Positions 1 to 9,048 of a DNA stretch of 64,000 nucleotides are shown here, piece after piece (position 1 is the stretch's first letter; each line of letters opens with the position of its first letter). A program made the position numbers and the translations under genes. The DNA is from Allosphingosinicella sp. (GTDB lineage: Bacteria; Pseudomonadota; Alphaproteobacteria; Sphingomonadales; Sphingomonadaceae). The stretch is taken from assembly GCA_030447665.1 (NCBI GenBank), contig JAUJOJ010000006.1:42150-106149 (forward strand), in the 5' to 3' direction. Under the pieces are notes generated by a model. It was not told where the DNA came from. It made no database searches and worked only from the letters and a program-made list of their open reading frames with translations.

Positions 1-438
1 ACCATTTCCCGAGCGTCGACGACGCGGTCGCCACGCGCTGGCCCGGCCGTTCGGGCAGCTTGCGGACGCGATCGCCGGCGGCTGCAGCGCCGCCGAGCTG
101 TCGCCGCTCCTATGCCATTTCTGGGACAACCGCCGCGCCGGGCGGATCATATCCTGTGGGGGCCGAGGGGCCGGCAATCGTCGCGGTTGCTCATCGACCT
201 GGTCGAGGCCAGGCTGATCGAGGCCGGCGTGCCGCTGGCGCTCAGCCCGCGGCTGGTCGCGGCGCACCTCGCCGAAGGCGCGCCCAGGATGCTCCGCGGC
301 TGGATCGCCGCTGAAGCGTCCGGTTCGCCGGACGAGCTGGCGGCCGCGATCTGCCGGGCCGGCAAGGCCGCGGTCGCCGCAATGTCACAGCAATCGTCGA
401 CCACGATTTGTTGCAAGCTCGACCAGACGGAAACGTGA
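1..438 (+). pseudogene. TetR-family regulator, C-terminal remnant (copy A)
   Basis: Nearly the same DNA recurs at about 45,810-46,197, where it is the C-terminal ligand-binding half of a TetR-type regulator. Here the helix-turn-helix part lies beyond the window edge, so only the tail is visible. The reading frame changes at least twice (around 115-160), and the stop found in the other copy is lost, so the frame runs on to 438. Recognisable residues include RLLIDLVEARLIEAGVPLAL and the helix ending MLRGWIAA. It would have been a transcriptional repressor; as read it cannot make a normal protein. What the intact gene controlled is unknown. Confidence is high for homology to the other copy and moderate for loss of function. 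Confidence 0.7.
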
Positions 439-589
439 ATCGGCATCACTGGAACCGAGGGCCCGATCCACTTCCTTTGCCCAGCCACGAAGGCGCTTCG
501 ACCAAAGACGATCAGGCGCTGGGACCCAAGAGCGTCCGCGCAGGGCGCAAGGGGCGCCCGCAAGCCCGTAACTCGCAACGGAATTTTCA

Positions 590-1615
590 GCTGCCCGAAG
601 GGCGTTGTCGCTGCGCTTCCCGCAAACCTTGGAGAGAGCTTCCACGGAATAGGGCTTCTGGAGCAGGGGGAAGCCATGGTGCCCTTCTTCGACGAGAACG
701 TGACTGTAGCCGCTCGTCAGCACGATCGGGAGGTCAGGCCAACGTTTCCGGAGGGCCCGCCCGAGCGCGACGCCGCCCATGCCGGGCATCACCACGTCGC
801 TGAAGACGACATCGCGCGGTCGTGCTCATCCCCGAGACATTCCAGCGCTTCCTCGGCGGACGAGGCCAAGGTCGGCCGAAAACCCAGGTCGCCAAGCAGC
901 TGCGTGGCAAAGGCGCCGACATCCTGATTATCCTCCACGACAAGCACACGGCCGCGGCCGTCCCGAGCGCGGCGGCATCGGCCGATACTTTCCTCGGCGC
1001 CAGAGAAGGTCGGCGGCTGGTAAACACAAGGTGAAGCGAGCGCCCGCGCCAGGTTCGCTCTCCACGGAGATCTCGCCTCCCGATTGCTTGGCAAACCCAT
1101 TAGACCTGGCTGAGCCTAAACCCGTGCCCTTTCCGACGCCTTTGGTTGTGAAGAAGGGCTCGAAAATCCGCTCGATCTCGTCCTCGCTGATGCCGTGGCC
1201 GGTGTCTTGAACGGCAACCGCGACATAGGACCCGGTCTTGCCGGAGGCCGCAGAGCTTATGGAGATGTTGAGCGCGCCTTCGCCTCCCATCGCGTCTCGT
1301 GCGTTGACGGCCATGTTCACCAACGCGTGCCGTTTCGAGCTGCACCGGGTCCGCGTTTACGAAGCAGTCGTCGCACTCGGCTTCCAGTGCGAGCTGGATG
1401 CGAGGCCCCAGCACAGTGCGCAGCATTTCGGCGATTTCCTTGATGCGCGCAGCCGCATCGAAAACCTCGGGCTGCAGCGCCTGCCTTCTCGCGAAGGCGA
1501 GCAGCTGGCCGGTGAGCTTGGAGGCACGATCCGCGGTGTCGGAGATTGCGTCCACATATCTCCTGCGTTTCTCCTCCGGAAGATCTCGACCTCGCAACAG
1601 GTCCGCCGAACCGCC
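590..1615 (-). pseudogene. Hybrid histidine kinase, HisKA-HATPase-REC remnant (copy A)
   Basis: Reading on the minus strand, this holds the dimerisation segment ([20 protein letters not shown]), an HATPase domain with the N-box MVNMAVNARDAM, the G1 box DTGHGIS and the G2 region GKGTGLG, then a receiver domain (VLVVEDN, VMPGMGG, LTSGYSH, QKPYSVEAL). The pieces sit in different frames, with shifts near 1330, 1110, 790 and at the receiver end near 620, where the A-run is one base shorter than in copy B. The N-terminal PAS and GAF sensor half that copy B has at 47.4-49.3 kb is absent; homology stops at about 1615. The phospho-accepting HDFNN box is also lost. It is therefore a dead 3' half of a sensor kinase. 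Confidence 0.75.
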
Positions 1616-1639
1616 GCGCGCGGAGGCTCGGCGACGAGG

Positions 1640-1985
1640 TGGGAGCCGGCGCAATCGAACGGGACAATCGCCTGCCCTCGAACTTGTGCGCGGCCGCGGC
1701 TCCCGCGCCGCGCTATTTATCATCCGATATTCGCGACCAGGATTATCCCGAGGACGCGATCGCAGCGGCAATCTTCAGGGGAGGGTATCGCTTGAATTCT
1801 CGCTAGATCCGGCCGGGCAGCTCCGGGACGCGCGGGTTCTGGAGGAAAGCCCGCCTTATGTGTTCACCTCGGTGACGCTCGCCCGCGCGCCCATGATCCG
1901 TTACGAGCCGGCGCGAAAGGGATCCTCTGCCGTTACATGCGTCGGGATGGTGCAGACGGTGCATTGGCGGCTTCCGCCTTCCTGA
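1640..1985 (+). pseudogene. TonB C-terminal domain fragment
   Basis: Between the kinase remnant and the next gene is a plus-strand stretch with the look of a TonB energy-transducer C-terminal domain. It has a DYPEDAIAA start like the usual D-Y-P-x2-A motif, then RVSLEFSLDPAGQLRDARVL, and an ending in RYEPARKG and TVHWRLP. The two halves are in different frames, joined near the run of Gs at about 1780. No start codon, membrane anchor or proline-rich linker is visible, so it is a fragment. It has no counterpart in copy B and occupies the place where the kinase's sensor half should be. TonB-like proteins normally couple inner-membrane proton motive force to outer-membrane receptors. Confidence 0.55.
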
Positions 1986-2055
1986 GGCTTCCGGGCGCAA
2001 GCGGAGCTGTCGATCGCCATTGATAAACGGCGGCTCCAGTGGTTTGGAGGAGCCG

Positions 2056-2313
2056 ATGAAGGAAGGCTCGTCCATGTCGCCCATTCCCTGGGACCAACCC
2101 GCAACGCTCATCGATCTCGATGGCAAGGCGCCGATCATCGGGACGATCCGCGATTGCGCCACGCATTTCGCGATCTTCAAGCCCTTCGCAAAGGCGCAGG
2201 CCCGGATCTTGCTCACCAAACCGGTTCATCGCGAAGGTAGGAAGACACGCACCTGGATCCTCGACCCCGATGAGATCGAGCAGCTGTCCGAGCGGCTGCG
2301 TGCGGAGGGCTGA
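2056..2313 (+). CDS. Small conserved protein of unknown function (copy A, intact)
   Basis: This encodes a polypeptide of about 85 residues, soluble and charged, with no recognised domain, signal peptide or membrane segment. The GGAGGA at 2046-2051 lies five bases before ATG 2056, a strong ribosome site. ATG 2074 is an alternative: it is the one preserved in the second copy at 49,386, preceded by AAGGAAGG. Conserved residues include MSPIPWDQPATLIDL and the C-terminal LDPDEIEQLSERLR. The other copy is frameshifted after its fifteenth codon, so this is the only full-length version here. It stands next to a kinase remnant read in the opposite direction, as the paralogue does in copy B. I cannot assign a function. 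Confidence 0.7.
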   Translation: MKEGSSMSPIPWDQPATLIDLDGKAPIIGTIRDCATHFAIFKPFAKAQARILLTKPVHREGRKTRTWILDPDEIEQLSERLRAEG

Positions 2314-2374
2314 TGCTCCCCCCTCTCACTGAGACCAAGATCAAGAGGTTCGCGGCCGGGGGCTCCCGCCGCGC

Positions 2375-3454
2375 CTAGTTCGTACCGTTCGCCCGCGTCT
2401 CCGCCGCGCGGGCAGAGCCTCGATAGTTGTGCGCCCAGGCGAGAATGTCCTGCCTCGCCCAGACCAGCAGGGTGACGCGCGGCCGGTACAAGCCCTGCGC
2501 ATGGAGCGCTGCTCGACGCTGTGAAAAGCGGGTCGCGTCCATTGTCGCCCTGTGGTTCTCCTCGACGAACAAGAGCCGCGCGCCCGCGCTTTTCGGGTGA
2601 CGGTCGATGAACGCGAGCTCGGGGCTGATCCCGGCGAGCTGCGGATCATGCCACCAGCTGCTGCTCATGACGCCCCGGACATGCGGGTTGAGCGCCAGCA
2701 GGTCCGCGATCCGCAGATAGAGGTCGGCATAGCCATCCTCGTTGAACGCGCGGATCGAGCGCCGATCGAAGTGCAGCTCGTAGAAGGGCCTGAACCCGCC
2801 CGCTCGCGCGTGGAAGAAGCCCAGGCTGGAGACGAGCTGCCGGATCCCGCCGCTCAGCAATGTCCGCCGCGGCACTCCGGACCGGCAATCGACGAGCTCC
2901 ACCCCGCATGGCAGCAGCTTGCCGCGGCAGACCGCGAAGTCCTTCGCGAACTGGTCGTTCCGGTGCAGGTAGAAGCCCCTGCGCGGCGACGCCATGTCCC
3001 CGATGACGCGCCGCAGATACTGTTGCAGCAGCTCGCCCGCCTCCGACGTGAGCCGCTCGCCAGGCCCGGGAACGCGTTCGGCGATCAAGCGGATCATCGC
3101 CAGGCGATGATAGGCCTCGAGCGTGTCCGCGCCGGCGCAGCCCGCAATCGCCTCACAGAAGCTCGCAGCCTCTTGCGGCACGAAACCGTAGTTCGCGCAG
3201 GCGGGCAGGGCATCGAAGAAGCCCAGATAGCGTTCGACCGGATATGTCTTCAGGAGATCGCCGGCGCGTCCGGAAATCTCCGCCTCGATGCCCTTGCCGA
3301 GGCCGTCCAGGATATCCGCGGAAACGGCTCGCCACGCACCAAGCTGCGCTCCGAAATCGCCTAAGATGGCTTCGCCGCGCGCAGGCCGGGGACCCTTCCG
3401 CTCCGGGCCGGCTTCGCTGTTCGAAAAGGCTCGCATGAGTTGATGGACGCTCAT
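2375..3454 (-). CDS. Hypothetical protein, 359 residues
   Basis: A single open frame on the minus strand with natural-looking composition. No signal peptide or membrane span is evident. The middle is rich in amphipathic helix (LEAYHRLAMIRLIAERVPGP, EAGELLQQYLRRVIGDM). The C-terminal half has regularly spaced aromatics and charges (FRPFYELHFDRRS, SSSWWHDPQLAGISPELAFI), which suggests an enzyme or binding fold. I do not recognise the family. A long antisense frame at 2552-3364 is a codon-bias shadow. The gene is absent from copy B, where the small protein is followed directly by the beta-lactamase-like gene, so it is either an insertion in copy A or a loss from copy B. Confidence 0.6.
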   Translation of the reverse strand: MSVHQLMRAFSNSEAGPERKGPRPARGEAILGDFGAQLGAWRAVSADILDGLGKGIEAEISGRAGDLLKTYPVERYLGFFDALPACANYGFVPQEAASFCEAIAGCAGADTLEAYHRLAMIRLIAERVPGPGERLTSEAGELLQQYLRRVIGDMASPRRGFYLHRNDQFAKDFAVCRGKLLPCGVELVDCRSGVPRRTLLSGGIRQLVSSLGFFHARAGGFRPFYELHFDRRSIRAFNEDGYADLYLRIADLLALNPHVRGVMSSSWWHDPQLAGISPELAFIDRHPKSAGARLLFVEENHRATMDATRFSQRRAALHAQGLYRPRVTLLVWARQDILAWAHNYRGSARAAETRANGTN

Positions 3455-3539
3455 CGCATTGCGGTATCAGCCGCCGGTATAGGAACGGTTACGCCGCTTG
3501 CGGCGGCGCATCGCCGCGGTCTTCACCCTTTCGACAACT

Positions 3540-3700
3540 GCCAGGAAGGTTTCCGGTTGCCTCCGCGGAAAAGGGGATCGCCAGTTCGCCTTGGCTCGCG
3601 GCCACGCTCCTGCTCGCCGGCGTCGCAGGTTTCGGCCCGGCTGCTGCCGAGAACCGCTCCTTCGAGGCGGCGCAGGGCAGCCAGTAATTAGTGCGAGGCG
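3540..3700 (+). pseudogene. Beta-lactamase-like gene, 5' remnant (copy A)
   Basis: The DNA from about 3540 to 3700 matches the start of the beta-lactamase-like gene of copy B (about 49,850-50,010): a signal-peptide-like stretch around CGCCTTGGCTCGC, then a shared TTCGAGGC segment. After that the match ends. All catalytic motifs (SxxK, YxN, HxG) are missing because more than 1 kb is deleted. The following bases (3735-3830) instead match the region after the beta-lactamase stop in copy B at about 51,145-51,200. Only a scar is left and no product is expected. Confidence 0.55.
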
Positions 3701-3759
3701 CCGGCGAAGCCGGAAAGCGGAGCGGCGATGGCGGGATCCCTCAGGCGGGAGGTGACCGT

Positions 3760-4074
3760 TCAGGCGGGAGGTGATCGTCGGCCTTCCGGTTGGCCGATCG
3801 GCGAAATGATCCGCCGTGCCTGATCGAGCACGAAGTCGGCATCGGCGATGACCCGGGCGGCAGCTTCGGCCTCCGTCAGCCCCAATCGTGCGCAGATATC
3901 GGAGAAGGACGGTAAGATCGGGCTCGCTGCCAAGCCGGCGGCTTGGACCTTCGCGACGTGATCCAGCGGCACCGCCAGGGTCACCGCTGCCCCTGAGGCC
4001 TGCAAAGCCTGCCCGATCGCGATGAACGGATGCAGGTCACCCAGCGAGCCGATCGTGACGACCAATATCTTCAC
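3760..4074 (-). pseudogene. GT1-type glycosyltransferase, N-terminal remnant (copy A)
   Basis: The first 80 or so residues of a GT1/MGT-type glycosyltransferase are open here, starting MKILVVTIGSLGDLHPFIAI, the usual Rossmann opening with GSLGDLHP. The frame then ends after a divergent tail (RRIISPIGQ). In copy B the same gene continues for about 1 kb more, but with several frameshifts. Here the join with the segment matching 51,145-51,200 shows that roughly 1 kb, coding for the middle and donor-binding half, was deleted. Family members transfer sugars from NDP donors to lipids, sterols or secondary metabolites. This remnant lacks the donor site and should be inactive. Confidence 0.7.
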
Positions 4075-4416
4075 AGGTCTACGATCCCGCGGTGCACTGT
4101 TCCGGGTCTAACCGGCAATCGCTCGAGAGCAATTCATTCCGGCTCGAACGTGCGCAGAGGCGCGATGCGCGGGGCCTGCCGAGGTCGGCAATGCGCCCTT
4201 TCCGGAGACTGCCCGAGCAGCAGAAGCTGGTTTCCACACCCGGCGTTCGGTGAGCATCGGCAACCGGCAGAGACTGGCGGATCCCGGCGGTTTCGATCTC
4301 ACGTATCTGCACGTGCCGTACGGAGAACCCGCCCTCGTCTGAGCGTGCGCTTTCACACGTTGCGAAGGTCCCGATGCCGCCGTTATCTGCTCGCCGGGGC
4401 GTGCAAGAACAATGGC

Positions 4417-5292
4417 CTAGCCCGGGCCCGATCCGGCCTTGGCAAGCGTCCGCTCCACTCGGGCGAGCGCGCGCTGCGCGACCGACTTGGCGAGGTTTCC
4501 GCGAGGGAAAGGGCGGGGCGGGGCGGGCCTGAGGCCCAGCCTGCGCAGCCGGCTGTTGAAGCGATGTGTGTCTTCCTGCTGGAAGCTCCATTCGGAGCGC
4601 CAGGTCAGCGACAGTGAGACCGAGACCTCGCCATGCGTCTTGACCCAGTGAGGTGCGAGGATCGGCACGTAGATGCCTTCGCCCGGCGCGATATGGATGT
4701 CGCGGCCGCGGGGGCCGAACTCGTCCCGCCACGGCAGGTTGCGAGGCCTGCCATTATAATATTCCTCGCGGAAGGTCTGGGTGACGATCTCGCTGTCGGC
4801 CGCCGGAAACACCGTCATCGTCTTGGTGCCGCGGATCTGGAAGAGGATGTTGTATTCGGGATCGAAATGGAGCGGCGTGACCGCCTGCGGCGAGGAGATG
4901 AAGATGAAGGCCACCAGGTTCAGCATCTCGCCGGTCACCGGCTCGATCTCCGGCCGCAATTGGCCAAGCACGTCATGGAGCAGATCCCGATAGGCGGGAT
5001 CCTGCTGCACCTGCTTCAGCAACACCCATGAGCCGCAATTCTCGATCGAGGCGATCGTGTCGTGCACGGTGAGGCCGTTCGACGGCGTCTCGGCATTGGA
5101 GATGCCCAGCGGCAGGTCCACCGCGGCGTTGTGCTCAAGGTCTTCCGGCCGGATCCTTTCCGCCAGCCTCGCGAGCGCCTCGATCTCGAGCAGGGGGTGC
5201 CCGACCAGCTGGTGGGTGATGTGCATCGGGCTGCCGGGATAAGCCTCGCGGAAGCTCCGCACCGATCCTTGCGGGAAAACCTGCAACGCCAT
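4417..5292 (-). CDS. JmjC/cupin-8 family Fe(II)/2-oxoglutarate dioxygenase-like protein
   Basis: About 291 residues. The core TPLHFDPEYNILFQIRGTKT carries the H-x-D pair of a double-stranded beta-helix oxygenase. The distal segment IAPGEGIYVPILAPHWVKTH supplies the second histidine, and the lysine of GTKT is where the family usually binds 2-oxoglutarate. Known relatives hydroxylate proteins or small molecules using iron and 2-oxoglutarate; the substrate here is unknown. ATG 5292 is preferred because GGAGAAGG lies just upstream; a GTG at 5304 is in frame. The next gene upstream on this strand encodes a glycoside hydrolase. Both lie in a 3-kb block found in copy A but not copy B, so they may have arrived together. 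Confidence 0.75.
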   Translation of the reverse strand: MALQVFPQGSVRSFREAYPGSPMHITHQLVGHPLLEIEALARLAERIRPEDLEHNAAVDLPLGISNAETPSNGLTVHDTIASIENCGSWVLLKQVQQDPAYRDLLHDVLGQLRPEIEPVTGEMLNLVAFIFISSPQAVTPLHFDPEYNILFQIRGTKTMTVFPAADSEIVTQTFREEYYNGRPRNLPWRDEFGPRGRDIHIAPGEGIYVPILAPHWVKTHGEVSVSLSLTWRSEWSFQQEDTHRFNSRLRRLGLRPAPPRPFPRGNLAKSVAQRALARVERTLAKAGSGPG

Positions 5293-5434
5293 CGCCTTCT
5301 CCACCGCCGCCGCGGCCGCCTCTAGCCGAGGAGCGTGAAGGATCCGCTAATAGCCGGGCTTTGCCGCCATTTGGGGATTCAACCGAGCGTTTGCGGTCTC
5401 TATTGCGGACCCAGCGGCTGAGCGATTGGGGCGG

Positions 5435-6691
5435 TCAATGCCAGTTCGCATCCGGAGCAAGGTCAAGCTCCCGGGCTGATCGGATGACGTCGGCGAGGTC
5501 GACCGGCGTGTCGTAGGGGTTTTCATCCAAGGCCGTGACGCGCCGCAATCGGCGCTGCCAACGCTGCAGCATCTGCACATAGGGAGGGAAGGGTGTGCGC
5601 ATCAGCGTTCCGCCGGGAAGCGCCTCCACATCGGCAATGCCCATGTGCAGCCACGCGCCCGAATGCCAGTCCGTCATGTCGACGGCCGGGAACAGGCAGA
5701 TAGCGTGAAGATCGACACCGCGGTTCACCGCCGCAAGCCCCTCGGAGACGACGTCGTTGAGCCAGTCGGGACGACCGCCATGAAGGCCCGATGTTTCAGC
5801 GATGATGCACGGTCTCCGGTACTTGGCCCATCCCTCCTCGATGAGGTCGCAAAGCGGCCGGATGCGATCGTCGCCGGGCTTCAAGGGCTGGTTCGGCTTG
5901 CCGCCGCCCTGATATTCCATCTGGCCGAAGCTGTAGTTGTTGAAGCCCAGGATATCGATGATCTCGGGGCTGCCGCCCAATTCCGGGTGCTTGAGGCCGG
6001 AGATGACGTCCCAGGCGATATAGGCATCCTCGTAGCTCTCGCGATGCGCCTCCTCGGCGAAATCCGGCCGGTCCCGCGGCGGTACCACCCAGATGAGCGG
6101 ATCGATGTGGACCATGCGCGCATCAGCAAAGTCCGCCCGGATCCTGTTGACGGCGGCGATGTCCGCGCGGGCAAGTGCGAGCGTGAAACGCCGTCGCTCC
6201 TCCGCGCTCTTGCCGAACGGCGCGCACCAGCCCCATTCGCCGCCCATATAGCCCCAGAATGTCGGTTCGTTCACCGGCGTGAAGCACAGAGGGCCGTGGT
6301 GAGCGCGCTCCCCGACGTAGCGGGCTGCCGCGCCCGCATAAGCGGCGAAGCGCTCCGCGAATGCCGGTGAGTAGGGGTCCAGGCCTGGCGGATAGCCGTA
6401 GTGGCACAGATCCCAGATCGGCAGCACATTGTATCGCCTCTGCGCCGCGAGGAAGCCGTCGATCGGCGAGAAGTCGTACTCGCCGTTTCCCTTGTCCACG
6501 AGCGGCCACGGAATGCCCTCCCGGGCGACCGCGATCCCGATCCGCGCAAGCAGCGCATAATCCTCGTCCGCATGCTGGTAATGCTGGAGCTCGGCTGAGA
6601 GATCGCGTCGTCCCTTATCCTTCCAGTCGAACGTCGAGCATTCGAAACCCGACATGAAGAAGGTCGGAAAGATGCCGGTTCGCTCAGCCAT
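5435..6691 (-). CDS. Glycoside hydrolase, clan GH-A (beta-glucosidase-like)
   Basis: About 418 residues of TIM-barrel type. The acid/base site is visible as CFTPVNEPTFWGYMGG (glutamate of NEP), and the probable nucleophile lies in CIIAETSGLHGG. An early DYALLARIGIAVAREGIPWP matches the first barrel strands of GH1-like enzymes, and a tryptophan-rich GGEWGWCAPFG follows the acid/base loop. No signal peptide is seen, so it is likely cytoplasmic. It would hydrolyse beta-linked glycosides; the sugar cannot be told from sequence. ATG 6691 (MAERTG) is preferred over ATG 6709. It sits 140 bases upstream of the cupin gene on the same strand, and the two may be co-transcribed. Confidence 0.8.
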   Translation of the reverse strand: MAERTGIFPTFFMSGFECSTFDWKDKGRRDLSAELQHYQHADEDYALLARIGIAVAREGIPWPLVDKGNGEYDFSPIDGFLAAQRRYNVLPIWDLCHYGYPPGLDPYSPAFAERFAAYAGAAARYVGERAHHGPLCFTPVNEPTFWGYMGGEWGWCAPFGKSAEERRRFTLALARADIAAVNRIRADFADARMVHIDPLIWVVPPRDRPDFAEEAHRESYEDAYIAWDVISGLKHPELGGSPEIIDILGFNNYSFGQMEYQGGGKPNQPLKPGDDRIRPLCDLIEEGWAKYRRPCIIAETSGLHGGRPDWLNDVVSEGLAAVNRGVDLHAICLFPAVDMTDWHSGAWLHMGIADVEALPGGTLMRTPFPPYVQMLQRWQRRLRRVTALDENPYDTPVDLADVIRSARELDLAPDANWH

Positions 6692-6979
6692 GAGATGACT
6701 ACGCGGCACGCGCCGCTTCGTTCATTCCGCGCCCGGGCGTGCGCTTTTCCTCAAAGCGGGCGCCGCGAAGGGCCCGGCGCGGGCAGTCTTGAGGTTGGGC
6801 GGCCCGGCCCTTGGCCATCAAGGGCAATGCAGCCTTTCTTCGCGGTCCAACCGCTCAGAATCGACCGTCCCGCCGGGGAACGACCGCTGGTGAAACGTTG
6901 CCCGCGTTCGCTAACCTTGGAATCGCTATTCTGGGCTCCCGCGGCGGGCTTCAGCCACGGCGGCGAGATCGTACCGAAG

Positions 6980-7180
6980 TCAAACGGCGGATCGAGCGGA
7001 TCCCGCGCTGGCTTTGGAATATTTGGCATAGTCCGCGTAGATGCCGCCGACGAAGAGCAGGCAGGCCAAAGCGGCGAACGTTCCCGCGAAGGCACGGCCG
7101 TTGCGGAAGTAGAGAAAAGCCCGCGCCGCGAAGAACAGCAAGAGTCCAACGAACAGAGAAAAACATGCAAATCCCCGCAT
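6980..7180 (-). CDS. Small two-span membrane protein
   Basis: A 66-residue frame with two hydrophobic stretches (CFSLFVGLLLFFAARAFLYF and TFAALACLLFVGGIYADY) separated by a short basic loop (RNGRAF), ending in a short polar tail. This is the hydropathy of a small inner-membrane protein. No family is recognised and the ribosome site is weak. The surrounding 6,692-7,406 interval holds nothing else convincing until the copy A/copy B homology resumes at about 7,320. Longer antisense or overlapping frames here lack plausible composition. Confidence 0.4.
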   Translation of the reverse strand: MRGFACFSLFVGLLLFFAARAFLYFRNGRAFAGTFAALACLLFVGGIYADYAKYSKASAGSARSAV

Positions 7181-7406
7181 GATCCGCGGCTCCGGCTGCC
7201 GCCTGAGCTGACGCGATTTGCCTCGCCGCTCCTGAGGGATAACAGCGACCGGTAAAAAAGCTCTACCGCCGACGCATATCTGCTCGCGCCGACGCAGCCA
7301 TCCGCATCGCGGCCCTCAGCGGAGGCAAGGTAACCAAATAGAAGGCGGAATCGACTAATCGGAGCCTGAAGGCCGCTCGCGCGGATCGGAAGGAGAATAT
7401 AGGGCA

Positions 7407-7832
7407 ATGGTCGCAGCATCAGCTTTGAGGGTGATGATCGTCGATGACGACGATGGGATGCGCAAATTGATGCGCCGCACGCTCGAGCGAATGGGCTTTT
7501 CCCAGATCTACACAGCGAAGGACGGGTCCGAAGGCCTTCAATTGGCACGTACTCAGAAACCCGATGTCATCGTCTCGGACTACGACATGCCCAACATGCA
7601 CGGGCTCCAGTTCCTCAAGGCCGTTCGTGAAGACCCCGCTTTGGCCAAAACTGCCTTCGTGATGCTGAGCGGCGTTGCGAACGACAGGGTTATAGAGAAA
7701 GCGGGAGAGCTTGGCGCGAACAGCATCATCGCCAAACCCTTTTTGGCAGCCGATCTGAAACACCGGCTTGAAGCTCTTGTCCACGAGCTGAGTGGGTCAA
7801 GGATCGAATGGGAGTTGCCAAAGCAGGCCTGA
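7407..7832 (+). CDS. CheY-like single-domain response regulator (copy A, intact)
   Basis: A 141-residue stand-alone receiver. The acidic pocket is VMIVDDDDG near residues 9-16, the phospho-acceptor aspartate lies in IVSDYDMPNMHG near residue 56, the conserved Thr/Ser position is FVMLSG, and the lysine is in IIAKPF. No output domain follows, so it acts by protein contact, as in chemotaxis-like or phosphorelay systems. GGAAGGAG lies upstream of the start. The paralogue at 52,726 shares most bases, including about 80 bases upstream of the ATG, but has an extra base after codon 62. This copy is therefore the functional one as read. Its partner kinase is probably the hybrid kinase of the same duplicated block. 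Confidence 0.9.
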   Translation: MVAASALRVMIVDDDDGMRKLMRRTLERMGFSQIYTAKDGSEGLQLARTQKPDVIVSDYDMPNMHGLQFLKAVREDPALAKTAFVMLSGVANDRVIEKAGELGANSIIAKPFLAADLKHRLEALVHELSGSRIEWELPKQA

Positions 7833-7866
7833 CGCATCCGGCCTTGGAATATAGGCGACCTGATGT

Positions 7867-8681
7867 TCAGGGGACGGTTCGAGCGTCGGCTCCCTGCCGG
7901 CCCTTGGCTTCAAAGCTCGGCCAAACGGGTTCCGGCGGGGTCGAAATCGACCATTGGCGGTGATCCTCCAGCCCGACGGCCGACAGAATCCCGGTGCAGT
8001 AGGCACCTGTATCGATGCAATGCGGTTTGGCGCGAACTGCACCCTGGAGCCGCAAATCGTATGTCCATGCACGATGGCCGCGCCATGGTCCCGCCGGCTC
8101 CTCAGGAACTCGTCTGCGATCCAGAGGAGATCTTCAGGCTTCTGCTGTTCGAGCGGAACGCCCGGCTTCACGCCGGCATGGCAGAAAAAGTAATCGCCGA
8201 TCCTTTTGCTGATCGGAAGCTGCTGGAGCCAGGAAATCGTTGAAGCTGAAATGCGAGACCTCATCAGAGCCGCGAGTTCGTCCAATGAGCAGCCTTCCTG
8301 AGGCTCGACGCCAAAGCTTCTCATCGTCTCCAGACCACCATAGCTTAGCCACATCCGCTGAGCGTGCGGGTTGCCCGCCAAGGATTCGAGCAACGCAACC
8401 TCGTGGTTGCCTTTGAGAATTGTGACGCGGCTCGAGTTGCGCTGCCACCATTCCAGCGTCGAGACGAGCTTCGCCGACTGCGGGCCGCGATCGATGAAGT
8501 CGCCAATCACGACAATGCGGGTGGTTGCCGGCCCGCGCCTCTTCTCATCTTCCTGAAGAAGCTCGAGGAGACGGTGGAAGAGGTCAATGCGGCCGTGGAT
8601 GTCGCCGATCGCATAGATCCGTTCCCCGGCAGGAACCAAAGGCGCCGACCGACGCCGTCTGAACGGGAGACCAAGCAACAT
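7867..8681 (-). CDS. PPP-family Ser/Thr protein phosphatase (one frameshift)
   Basis: A calcineurin-like phosphatase of bacterial PrpA/PrpB type. It has the metal-site signatures YAIGDIHGR, VIGDFIDRG and LKGNHEVAL, then FFCHAGV and IVHGHT, in the usual order and spacing. These enzymes remove phosphate from Ser/Thr (sometimes Tyr) residues using two metal ions. As read the frame breaks near 8015, after FAPNRIA. One base restored there gives IDTGAYCTGILSAVGLE, the normal C-terminal motif, ending at 7867. The frame as read runs instead to 7797, antisense to the response regulator. It heads away from the exopolysaccharide genes and could oppose kinase signalling, but no direct link is visible. 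Confidence 0.8.
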
Positions 8682-9048
8682 AGGCGTCGGTATACTCGGC
8701 TGTGGCGGAAGAACTTAAGTCGGTCCTCGGTCTTTTTTTGCCGGACCGTGCCATCTTGAAACGCGGAAGTCGCCGCAGAGGCTCCCGGAACTCCGCGGCA
8801 GAAGAGTGTTGCCCCTGACGCCCTCGTGCACCCGATGTGCTAAGATCAAAAGAGAGCTCCCGATGGAGCCCAGGGAAGAGGGAGTTGGTGTGCTCGGTGA
8901 AAGCTTTATTGCGCGCACCGTGCTACATAAGATGCTCGCACCGAGTGGTTCAGATCAGCATCTGCCGGAAAGGGGATCGGATCAAGCGCCACTGTTCTCG
9001 CAAAGCCAAGCCTGGAACATCAGGACGGCCCACAAAGCGGAGCTGCCA

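Noticed and set aside
2552..3364. 270-codon plus-strand frame opposite the 359-residue hypothetical gene
   Set aside because: Low-complexity Arg/Pro/Val/Glu composition typical of antisense frames; the minus-strand frame looks like a real protein.
6751..7548. 265-codon minus-strand frame over the gap and the CheY start
   Set aside because: Serine/arginine-rich random composition and antisense to the conserved receiver gene.
8806..9048. N-terminal extension of the first FkbM protein
   Set aside because: Open but without family similarity; a ribosome site and usual family length favour ATG 9,049.
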